Below, piece after piece: positions 26,440 through 33,473 of a stretch of 64,000 bases of DNA. The DNA is taken from the NCBI RefSeq assembly GCF_000069945.1, contig NC_010545.1:62001-126000 (forward strand). Direction: 5' to 3'. The notes beneath the pieces are model-generated. The model searched no databases. It worked only from the letters and a program-made list of their open reading frames with translations, and was not told the origin of the DNA. Origin of the DNA: Corynebacterium urealyticum DSM 7109. GTDB lineage: Bacteria > Actinomycetota > Actinomycetes > Mycobacteriales > Mycobacteriaceae. Every line of letters begins with the position of its first letter. Within the stretch, counting starts at the first letter, position 1. The position numbers and the translations under genes are program-made.

Positions 26440-27783
26440 ATGGATCTGCGCCAACTCATCGATAACACCCGGATGTCCGGCTATCAGTGGCTCATCATCG
26501 CGGTCGCCGCCTTCGTCAACGCCCTGGACGGTTACGACCTGGTCGCGATGGCCTTCTCGGCGAATGCGGTCACGAAGGAATTTGATCTCAGTGGATCCAC
26601 CCTCGGCTGGCTGCTGGCCTCCGCGCTGATCGGCGTGGGGGTGGGTGCGGTGGCGCTGGCCCCGCTGGCCGACCGCTTCGGCCGCAAGCGCCTGATCGTG
26701 ATTTCCCTGCTGATCACCCTGGCCGGCCTGATTGCCACCGGGTTCAGCAGCAGCGTGCCCGAGCTCTTCGTGTACCGCGTGATCACCGGCATCGGGGTGG
26801 GCGGCGTGCTCGCCTGCGTGACCGTGCTGACCTCCGAGTTCTCCAATCTGCGTTTCCGCGGCCTGGCGATGGCGATCTATGCCGCGGGCTACGGCCTGGG
26901 TGCCTCCCTGTGCGGCACGATTGCCTCCACCTTCATCCCGGATCATGGCTGGCGCATCGTGTTCTTCGCTGGCGCAGTGCTGACGACGGTCGCGCTGCTC
27001 GCCGTGTTTTTCTTCATTCCGGAGACTCCGGAGACCCTCGCCGCTCGCGGGGACGACGCCGCCCTCCAGCGTCTGGCCCGGCGCATGGGCAAGGTGTCGG
27101 CTGGCGCGAACGAGCAGCAGCGGGTGACCGTCGCGGTCCCCTCGGCTGCAGAGCGCGGCCGTTTCCGCGACCTGCTGGGCCCGGAGCTGCTGCGCAACAC
27201 CCTGCTGCTGTGGCTGGGCTTCGCGCTGGTGAACTTCGGTTTCAACTTTGCGAACCAGTGGACCCCGAAGCTGCTCACCGAGGTGGGGCTGAGCGAGCAG
27301 CTCAGCGCGCTGGGCGGGATCATGCTCGCCCTGGGCGGAACCGTGGGCTCCGTGCTCTTCGGCGTGCTGACCACCCGACTGAGCACCCGCACAACACTGG
27401 TGATCTTCTCCCTCATGGCGGGCTGGGTCCTGGTTGCTTTCATCCTCAGCACAGACTTCCCGGTGCTCATGCTGGCGTTGGGCGTGGCCGTGGGCATGCT
27501 GCTCAACGGCTGCGTGACCGGCATGTACACGATCACCCCGCAGTCCTACCCCTTCCACCTGCGCAGCACCGGTGTCGGCATCGCGCTGGGTGTGGGGCGC
27601 ATCGGTGCGATCATGGGCCCTCTCGTGGTCGGCTATCTGGTGGACTCGGGATGGGCGCCGCTGGCGCTCTACGTTGGGGCCGCCGTGGTCATGCTGGTCG
27701 TGGCCGTGGCCATCGGCGCCGTGCAAGGCCCGGCCACGGTGGTCGCGGGGCGGCCGGGGACCGTAAGCGGCGACCGGAACTAG
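26440..27783 (+). CDS. MFS transporter, aromatic acid:H+ symporter (AAHS) type
   Basis: A 447-residue, 12-helix MFS permease. The AAHS-type motif NALDGYDLVAMAFSA in helix 1, the loop 2-3 signature LADRFGRKRLI and the helix 4-5 RxxxG-type region RVITGIGVGG place it with transporters of benzoate, 4-hydroxybenzoate and related acids. The ATG at 26440 has AAGGA 6 nt upstream; a TTG just before it is possible. It follows the nad operon by 75 nt in the same direction, so nicotinate-type substrates are worth considering, but this is inference only. The true substrate is unknown. Confidence 0.88.
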   Translation: MDLRQLIDNTRMSGYQWLIIAVAAFVNALDGYDLVAMAFSANAVTKEFDLSGSTLGWLLASALIGVGVGAVALAPLADRFGRKRLIVISLLITLAGLIATGFSSSVPELFVYRVITGIGVGGVLACVTVLTSEFSNLRFRGLAMAIYAAGYGLGASLCGTIASTFIPDHGWRIVFFAGAVLTTVALLAVFFFIPETPETLAARGDDAALQRLARRMGKVSAGANEQQRVTVAVPSAAERGRFRDLLGPELLRNTLLLWLGFALVNFGFNFANQWTPKLLTEVGLSEQLSALGGIMLALGGTVGSVLFGVLTTRLSTRTTLVIFSLMAGWVLVAFILSTDFPVLMLALGVAVGMLLNGCVTGMYTITPQSYPFHLRSTGVGIALGVGRIGAIMGPLVVGYLVDSGWAPLALYVGAAVVMLVVAVAIGAVQGPATVVAGRPGTVSGDRN

Positions 27784-27837
27784 GGCCCCGTCGGCGAATC
27801 GGCGCGCTTGTCCGAGGCGCCGACTAGCCTGAGGGGC

Positions 27838-28587
27838 ATGACTAACACCACAGAAAATACCCGCACCGCCGTCGTCACCGGGGCCTCCGCAGGCATCGGG
27901 GCAGCCGCCGCAGAAGCACTCGCCGCCGATGGCTGGCACGTTGTCCTCACCGCCCGCCGCGAGGACCGCCTCCGGGAGGTACAGGCTCGGATTCAGGACG
28001 CCGGCGGCCGGGCCACCGTTATTGTCCTCGACGTTACGGACCAGGACTCCATCGACGCGGTAGCCGAACAGCTCGCCGCGGAATTCGGGAGCGTCGATTT
28101 GCTGGTCAACAACGCTGGTGGGGCGCGCGGCCTGGAGCCCATCGTGGAGACCGACCCGGCGGACTGGCGCTGGATGTTCGAGGCCAATGTGATGGGAACC
28201 CTGCAGGTCACCCGCGCTTTGTACGAGCAGCTGAAGGCCGGGCAGGCGCCACAGGTGATCAACGTGGTCTCTATGGCCGGGCGTGGCGCGTACCGGAACG
28301 GGGCGGGCTATAACGCCGCGAAGTTCGGGGAGACCGCGCTGACGGACGTGATGCGCATGGAGTTCGCCGAGGACGGCATCCGCGTCTGCCAGCTGGACCC
28401 GGGCCGCGTCGCCACCGACTTCTCGCTGAACCGCTTCAAAGGGGACCAAGCCCGCGCGGATGAGGTCTACGAGGGCGTGCAGAACCTGGTGGCGGAGGAC
28501 ATCGGCGAGACGGTGCGCTGGATCGCGGGCCGACCGGCGCACATGGACGTCGAGACGATCATGATCAAGCCGATCGACCAGGTCTAA
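27838..28587 (+). CDS. Short-chain dehydrogenase/reductase
   Basis: A 249-residue classical SDR with all family motifs: TGASAGIG cofactor loop (near 12-19), NNAG (near 87), a catalytic Ser in INVVSMAGRG and YNAAK (Tyr/Lys pair), plus the PG-type motif LDPGRVATDF. ARREDRL after beta 2 suggests NADP(H) preference. The ATG at 27838 has GAGGGG just upstream. It is most like serine/3-hydroxy acid dehydrogenases of the YdfG type. It is close behind the MFS gene (54 nt), so co-transcription is possible. Confidence 0.87.
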   Translation: MTNTTENTRTAVVTGASAGIGAAAAEALAADGWHVVLTARREDRLREVQARIQDAGGRATVIVLDVTDQDSIDAVAEQLAAEFGSVDLLVNNAGGARGLEPIVETDPADWRWMFEANVMGTLQVTRALYEQLKAGQAPQVINVVSMAGRGAYRNGAGYNAAKFGETALTDVMRMEFAEDGIRVCQLDPGRVATDFSLNRFKGDQARADEVYEGVQNLVAEDIGETVRWIAGRPAHMDVETIMIKPIDQV

Positions 28588-28609
28588 ACCAGGGTGCTGG
28601 GATAAAAGT

Positions 28610-28715
28610 TAAAAGGGTACTCTTGAGCCGAAGAGTTACCCTTTAACGCTTAAGGTATAAACCTTGAGCCGAAGGTGTAGCCCTTAATCACTAAAGGATA
28701 AGTCTTGGCTTGCCG
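28610..28715. repeat. Tandem imperfect palindromes with 41-bp spacing upstream of fic
   Basis: The core CTTGAGCCGAAG occurs at 28622-28633 and again at 28663-28674. A decayed third copy, CTTGGCTTGCCG, starts at 28704. The spacing is exactly 41 bp both times. Each of the first two cores is a palindrome (ACTCTT/AAGAGT and ACCTT/AAGGT around GAGCCG) inside an outer inverted repeat (AAAGGGT/ACCCTTT, TTAAGG/CCTTAA). Four helical turns between sites suggest a protein-bound array, but they could also act as RNA hairpins. It fills the 172-nt gap between the SDR gene and fic. Confidence 0.75.
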
Positions 28716-28759
28716 CCCAGGGCGTGAGCCGTAGCCCGGCTACCAAGAAAGAGGCGTGT

Positions 28760-30043
28760 ATGGGGCACTACGTTGATCAGCATTGGCACCCAATCGATGC
28801 ACCAGGGGTGCCGAAACGCGATAAGGCTGGTGGACACTTCCGCGCGTTTGTCCCAGATTTTTTGATGCAGGGTCGGCGTGGTGCACCGCTACTTGTCGAC
28901 GACGACGTGTCGCACAAAGCGGCCGTTGTGGAGCGGAAGATTTTGCAGCTTGGGCGGCTACAAGGCGCTACGCAGTTGGAGAGCATCGCCCGATGGCTGA
29001 TGCGTTCGGAGGCAGTTGCTTCTTCCAAGATCGAGGGGATTGCGCCGAGGGTAGACAAGATTGCTCTTGCAGAACTCGCGCAGAGTGAGGATGTCCGGGG
29101 ATTCAAACCGAATGCTGCAGCGGTGGCTCGCAACCTCACCGTGCTCCGTAGCGTGGAGGAACAATTCGAAGCACTGGGTCCAATCACGGTCGACATGCTG
29201 GAGCGTCTGCAGGAGCAGCTCATCGGTGACGAGCGGGGGATCCCTGTAGGCGTACGTGAGCAACAAAACTGGATCGGTGGCGGGGACTTCACTCCAATTG
29301 GAGCAGAGTTCGTTCCGCCCCCGCCAGAATACGTTCCGGAACTTATGAAAGACCTCGTTGAATACCTGAATAGTGCAACCCACGGTGCGCTTCTCCAGGC
29401 CGGGATTGTCCACGCACAATTCGAGACGATTCACCCGTTCGCAGATGGGAACGGCCGGGTCGGTCGAGCACTCATTCATGGGGTCCTTCAACGCCGTGGC
29501 CTCGCGCCGAAAACCCTCCTGCCCATCAGCCTCGTTCTGGGAACATGGTCGCAGCGTTACGTCGAGGGATTGACCAAGTTCCGGAAGGGGGACCTTTCCG
29601 GGTGGCTCGACCTATTCGTTGAAGCGGCCGATGTGGCAGGGGGCCAGGCAGAAGAGCTTTCGAATGAATTGAGCGCTATGGAACAGCAGTGGGCGGAGCG
29701 AGTCGATGCTGCGAGGAAGGCTAGCGGGAAGGTGCGAGAACTGCGTCGGGACTCCCTGGTGATACGCCTCTTGGAGGCTTTGCCGGAACACCCAGTGGTC
29801 ACGGTGGCTACGGTCAACCGCATCTATGGGAAGGCTCCTGCGAGTGCCCGTCAAGCACTGGATTTTTTGGAGGAGGCCGGAATCTTGCGGTCAAAGTCTG
29901 TGGGTCCGCAAGGACAACGTGGCTACTATGCGGACGACGTGCTCGATCTCATCACCTACGCTGACCGGAAACTCGCTAGTAGCCAATTCGATACGCGGCT
30001 CGCAGAACCCCAGGGTCGAGGTGCACCAGCCCGGCCGGAGTAG
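28760..30043 (+). CDS. Fic-family protein (class II, N-terminal inhibitory helix)
   Basis: A 427-residue Fic protein, of the type that transfers AMP or another nucleotide moiety to target hydroxyls. The catalytic motif HPFADGNGRVGR is complete (H225 to R235). An inhibitory [S/T]xxxE[G/N] motif lies N-terminal to it as SSKIEG (residues 88-93), which marks a class II, self-inhibited Fic protein. A C-terminal winged helix (about 340-410), VVTVATVNRIYGKAPASARQALDFL, suggests DNA binding or autoregulation. The ATG at 28760 has AAGAAAGAGG upstream. The base composition is less GC-rich than the neighbours, and the upstream palindromes fit a transferred or self-controlled gene. Target unknown. Confidence 0.9.
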   Translation: MGHYVDQHWHPIDAPGVPKRDKAGGHFRAFVPDFLMQGRRGAPLLVDDDVSHKAAVVERKILQLGRLQGATQLESIARWLMRSEAVASSKIEGIAPRVDKIALAELAQSEDVRGFKPNAAAVARNLTVLRSVEEQFEALGPITVDMLERLQEQLIGDERGIPVGVREQQNWIGGGDFTPIGAEFVPPPPEYVPELMKDLVEYLNSATHGALLQAGIVHAQFETIHPFADGNGRVGRALIHGVLQRRGLAPKTLLPISLVLGTWSQRYVEGLTKFRKGDLSGWLDLFVEAADVAGGQAEELSNELSAMEQQWAERVDAARKASGKVRELRRDSLVIRLLEALPEHPVVTVATVNRIYGKAPASARQALDFLEEAGILRSKSVGPQGQRGYYADDVLDLITYADRKLASSQFDTRLAEPQGRGAPARPE

Positions 30044-30173
30044 TGGAACTCGCAGAGTGCAGCTTGCTTTCCTGCTGCTGAGCTGGGCGCCGGGCTGGTG
30101 CCGGGCAGGAGGGGCGAGCAGCGCCTTGGGCAACCCGAACCCGGCACGACCAGCCACGGGCTAGCCTTGGGTC

Positions 30174-30974
30174 ATGAGCACGAACTCTGGTGTTTTCACG
30201 CTGAACGACGGCCTACCGCAAGAACTGATCGACGTCCTGACGGGCGCGCGTAACGTCGTCGTCTTCACCGGCGCGGGCATGAGCAAGGACTCCGGGCTGG
30301 ACACCTTCCGCGATGCGCAGACTGGCATTTGGGAGCGCATCAACCCGCAGGACATGGCCTCCCTGGGCTCCTGGGCGAAGGACCCTGACCCCATGTACGC
30401 CTGGTATCTCTGGCGCGGGCATGTGTGCCAGCAGGCAGCCCCCAACGCCGGGCACGTGGCCATCGCGGAGTGGGAGAACTCCTCCTGGGCCAGCGAGCGG
30501 GGCATCAACCTGCACGTGGTGACCCAAAACGTCGACGACCTGCACGAACGGGCGGGCAGTAGGCGGATTTCGCACCTGCACGGCAGCCTATTCAGCTACC
30601 GCTGCGCCATCTGCCACAAGCCCGCCCGCACCCCTGAGTTCCCTGATCAGCAGCTGGAGCGCGCCACCCCGCCGAATTGTTCCCTGTGCGGCAACCCCGT
30701 CCGCCCGGGCGTGGTGTGGTTCGGTGAGCCACTGCCGCACCGCGAGTGGGATGCCTCCGAGGCCGCGATGCGGGAGGCCGACTTGGTGGTCATCATCGGA
30801 ACCTCGGGCGTGGTCTACCCGGCCGCAGGCCTGCCGCAGGTGGCGAAGGCCGCAGGCGCCCGCATCCTGGAGATCTCCCCGGAGCGCACCGACCTCACGC
30901 GGCTGGCGGACTGGTCGCTGCGCGCAACCGCGGCGGAGGGCGCCCCGGCGATCGTTGCAGCGGCCAGGGGCTAG
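30174..30974 (+). CDS. Sir2-family NAD-dependent protein deacylase (sirtuin)
   Basis: A 266-residue sirtuin removing acyl groups from lysine at the cost of NAD. Visible motifs are FTGAGMSKDSGLDTFRD (NAD site, 31-47), TQNVDDLHERAG, the catalytic histidine H136 in HLHGSLF, four zinc cysteines (C144, C147, C169, C172), PGVVWFGE and GTSGVVYPA. Y78 and R81 (YLWR) match the YxxR of CobB/SIRT5-like enzymes that accept succinyl and malonyl groups, so desuccinylase activity is likely but unproven. It stands alone, 130 nt after fic. No signal or membrane segment. Confidence 0.93.
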   Translation: MSTNSGVFTLNDGLPQELIDVLTGARNVVVFTGAGMSKDSGLDTFRDAQTGIWERINPQDMASLGSWAKDPDPMYAWYLWRGHVCQQAAPNAGHVAIAEWENSSWASERGINLHVVTQNVDDLHERAGSRRISHLHGSLFSYRCAICHKPARTPEFPDQQLERATPPNCSLCGNPVRPGVVWFGEPLPHREWDASEAAMREADLVVIIGTSGVVYPAAGLPQVAKAAGARILEISPERTDLTRLADWSLRATAAEGAPAIVAAARG

Positions 30975-31045
30975 CTAGCGATAACGCACGTCTGAGGCGG
31001 TGACTGAATGGTAGCCACATTCAGGTCGCGTCGGAGCCAGGCATA

Positions 31046-31087
31046 GAAAAAGGGAGGCGGGCAGCGTCTGCTGCGACTCGCCTCCCT
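31046..31087 (-). terminator. Rho-independent terminator of the J-like gene
   Basis: Read leftwards: the stem AGGGAGGCG (31087-31079 complement) pairs with CGCCTCCCT, and TTTTTC follows at 31050-31046. The loop is 19 nt and can itself pair partly. It ends the leftward gene at 31134. The sirtuin upstream reads into its other side, where no T run is present. Confidence 0.8.
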
Positions 31088-31093
31088 CGGCAC

Positions 31094-31121
31094 CCTGGAT
31101 CAGCGGACTCGTTGATCCAGG
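31094..31121. other. Second hairpin beside the terminator
   Basis: A 9-bp perfect stem CCTGGATCA (31094-31102) / TGATCCAGG (31113-31121) with a 10-nt loop, 12 nt after the leftward gene's stop and next to its terminator. No T tract on either side. It may protect the 3' end or be a remnant terminator. Confidence 0.6.
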
Positions 31122-31133
31122 ATGCTAGAGATC

Positions 31134-32129
31134 CTAGAAGTTATCCTTCAGATCTTCGATGTCCTCATCGAAGGGGCTGTCATCAGACCTCAGGAAATCG
31201 ACACCGATCTTGCCGTCATCAAACTCGATGACTCCAACGCGCCAGCGGGAATCCTTGCCGTTCTTATCTCCGATGAGGGAGAAGTAGATCTTCTTGATGC
31301 CTTCCTTCTTATACGCATCCTTGATGCGATCCTCGTCGAAGGTATATTCCATAAGCCCTGCGTCCCTCACATCGACCGAGCGGAGAACCTTGGGTTCCTC
31401 GGTATCGAGGAAGCGGTCCATACCGCGATAGTCATCGTCAATGTCGATCCGGTCGCGGAGGTTATCCTGGAAATCGAACTGGACGTTGTCCTGAATCCAC
31501 TTCTCGGTCTTGTCCTTATCCCGCAGCTCGATCAGCTGAGTGACCTTCTTCGAGTGCCCCACGTCAGATGGGCCGGAGTTGCCCGTGAAGAGGTTGAACA
31601 GCGTGAACAGCAGCAGCATCACGACGGCCGTGGCGATCGCGGTGATGAGGATAGCCATCTTGGAGGAGCGGCCGAATTCCTTCTTAGTCTTCTCCATTGC
31701 GGGAGCGACCTGCTGCTGGGTCTTCGCGCCGGCTTCCTTGAAGCGCTCGCCCAGCGACGGGCCCTGCTTCTCCGGCGAGTGCTGGGCACCTGCTGCGCCA
31801 GCCATGCCTGCTGCACCAGCGGCGCCTGCTGGTGCTGCGCCCGCTGCGGGATCGCCCGCTGGAGCTGTGCCGGCGGAGAAGTCCGCGGCGGCCAGCTGGC
31901 GGAGAGCGTTCACGTCCACCTCAGGTGCGTTCGGATCATCCAGGCGGGAATCGTAGGCGGTGCGCTTCTGTGGATCACCCAGGATGGCGCGGGCGATCTC
32001 TACTTCCTCGCGACCACCGATATTGTCCAGCTCATTGTTCTCCAGACGATTCGAGAGCTCGGCGCTGATTTCCTCTGGAGTCTTCGAACGGTCGAGATTG
32101 AGCGCCTGATAGAGGTCGTAGTGGGCCAT
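31134..32129 (-). CDS. Single-pass membrane protein with degenerate J-like N-terminus
   Basis: A 331-residue protein I do not recognise by function. Residues 1-62 resemble a DnaJ helix I and III region (HYDLYQALNLDRSKTPEEI, ILGDPQKRTAYDSRL) but lack the HPD loop needed to stimulate DnaK. An Ala/Gly/Pro-rich linker (about 80-120) and a charged stretch follow. One membrane helix (about 152-172) leads to an external domain of about 155 residues rich in Asp, Lys and Arg (ELRDKDKTEKWIQDNVQFDF, RWRVGVIEFDDGKIGVDFL). Own terminator and 206-nt upstream gap make it a single unit. The external domain looks like a secreted beta-rich domain of unknown role. Confidence 0.8.
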   Translation of the reverse strand: MAHYDLYQALNLDRSKTPEEISAELSNRLENNELDNIGGREEVEIARAILGDPQKRTAYDSRLDDPNAPEVDVNALRQLAAADFSAGTAPAGDPAAGAAPAGAAGAAGMAGAAGAQHSPEKQGPSLGERFKEAGAKTQQQVAPAMEKTKKEFGRSSKMAILITAIATAVVMLLLFTLFNLFTGNSGPSDVGHSKKVTQLIELRDKDKTEKWIQDNVQFDFQDNLRDRIDIDDDYRGMDRFLDTEEPKVLRSVDVRDAGLMEYTFDEDRIKDAYKKEGIKKIYFSLIGDKNGKDSRWRVGVIEFDDGKIGVDFLRSDDSPFDEDIEDLKDNF

Positions 32130-32335
32130 GTGCTTCCTTCCGGCCAGCAGCGACGGGTTTTTCTAAGAGGAACTTATCAGATTGTTATGCCTGGATGTCT
32201 CGCTAAGTAAAGTCCGAAGGAATCCCCGACCCGCACATGTTCGGTATGGGCCCAAGAGTTTTCTGATTAAAAGGCTTTGAAGCGCAGCTACTCTGGCGAA
32301 TTCGAGGACGCGAAGGGCCTCGGTTACCGCCGCGG

Positions 32336-32917
32336 TCATCCACCCAGTGCCCCAGGCAGCAGTTTCGCGAGCCGGGGGCATCGCGCTTTCTTGAGCTGTA
32401 GAACCAGTGTCGCGATGTCTGCTGCGCCCTCCTCTCCCGGGGCTTTCTTACCCATGCGCGCGGCGACGACCTGCGCCAACGCGCCGGGGTGGGTGGTACC
32501 GAGTTCGTGGAGGAAGTCGTCGGGGTTAGTGACCCGGTAGCTTTCTCGGGCGGGCTTTTTCGTGAAGTCCGAGGGGCGGTTGAAGCTCAGCAGCGTCGTC
32601 GCCCCGCAAGCGGTTGCCGCGGCGTGCACGTGGTAGTCGCCGGGGTCCTTCCCGCTGAAGGCGAGACCCTCGGGGTAGCGGGGGAGGACCTCGTCCATCT
32701 CCCGGCGCAGCTCCGCCATCCGCTGGTCCCGCTGCGCGCCCGTGGATTGCGGTACGCGCCAGTTCATCGTGGCGCCGGTCTCCGACAGGGTTTTTAAGGA
32801 CGTCACGAGCCGCAGTTCGCACCCCTCACCGACCAGTGCTGCGCGCAGGTCGAAAAGCCACCGCAGAACGGTGGTGCTGGTCAACACGTTGGCGTCGAGA
32901 AAAACGATGTGTGGCAT
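32336..32917 (-). CDS. PIN-domain protein, solo toxin-like
   Basis: A 193-residue protein whose N-terminus HIVFLDANVLTSTTVLRWL has the first acidic residue of PIN nucleases (LDANVL). GKDPGDYHVHAAATACGATTLLSFN carries the later acidic residues and the hydrophobic strand (D-x-H-x-x-A type). The ATG at 32917 is used. The longer frame to 32980 has no conserved residues. No small antitoxin gene precedes it, unlike VapBC pairs. It is divergent from the Nudix-helicase pair, and its start lies 145 nt from the Nudix start. It may belong to that locus or be unrelated. RNase activity is inferred. Confidence 0.68.
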   Translation of the reverse strand: MPHIVFLDANVLTSTTVLRWLFDLRAALVGEGCELRLVTSLKTLSETGATMNWRVPQSTGAQRDQRMAELRREMDEVLPRYPEGLAFSGKDPGDYHVHAAATACGATTLLSFNRPSDFTKKPARESYRVTNPDDFLHELGTTHPGALAQVVAARMGKKAPGEEGAADIATLVLQLKKARCPRLAKLLPGALGG

Positions 32918-33062
32918 GGGGAGTGGGGAATTCGCTGTGGTGATGGTCGGGACCAGTGTATTCCGCGTTGACCGCTTCATCGCTACTGGGGCGCCGTCCA
33001 GCAGATTGGTGGAGCGCTATTGTCTGGGTGGCTTGTTAGGGTTATCCCAAGTACCGCACATT

Positions 33063-33473
33063 ATGGAGGCCAAGGTGAAGAAGAAAATTGTGGTCGTTGG
33101 CGCCGTTCTCGTCGAAGACGGCAAAATCCTCGCTGCACAACGGGGGGAAGATATGGCCTTGGCGGGGTATTGGGAGTTCCCAGGCGGAAAGATCGAAGAG
33201 GGCGAAACTCCCGAAGAGGCACTTCAGCGGGAGCTGAAGGAGGAACTCCTCTGTGATGCCACTATCGGTGAGTACCTCGACACCACCGCTTATGAATACG
33301 ATTTTGGAATCGTCGAGCTGACAACCTTCTTCGCCTCCTTGCACGGTAAGGAGCCAGAGCTCACGGAGCATGCCCAGATTCGATGGCTGAAGCCGGAAGC
33401 ACTGGACACGGTCCAGTGGGCTCCAGCAGATGTGCCCGCGGTAGAGAAAATCAAGGAAAAATTTAGCGCATGA
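33063..33473 (+). CDS. MutT-type Nudix hydrolase ((deoxy)nucleoside triphosphate pyrophosphohydrolase)
   Basis: A 136-residue Nudix enzyme with a complete box, GX5EX7REUXEEXGU-like: G-KIEEG-E-TPEEALQ-REL-KEELL. It is typical of 8-oxo-dGTP/NTP pyrophosphohydrolases: AAQRGEDMALAGYWEFPGGK. The N-terminus may begin at ATG 33063 or at GTG 33075, which has GGAGG 5 nt upstream and gives MKKKIVVVGAVLVEDGK, the usual family start. The stop overlaps the helicase ATG (ATGA), so the two products are translationally coupled. This differs from an ordinary mutT housekeeping gene and suggests a joint role. Base use is less GC-biased than the core genes. Confidence 0.88.
   Translation: MEAKVKKKIVVVGAVLVEDGKILAAQRGEDMALAGYWEFPGGKIEEGETPEEALQRELKEELLCDATIGEYLDTTAYEYDFGIVELTTFFASLHGKEPELTEHAQIRWLKPEALDTVQWAPADVPAVEKIKEKFSA

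Noticed and set aside
26434..28542. 702-residue leftward ORF over the MFS and SDR genes
   Set aside because: It is antisense to two clear genes and rich in His, Arg, Gln and Gly as expected of a high-GC shadow frame.
28610..28715. CRISPR array before fic
   Set aside because: Only two good and one poor repeat, palindromic and 41 bp apart with no distinct spacers or cas genes.
33063..33473. Nudix gene as a plain housekeeping mutT
   Set aside because: The 4-nt overlap with the helicase and the shared composition point to a dedicated pair, though the enzyme chemistry may be the same.
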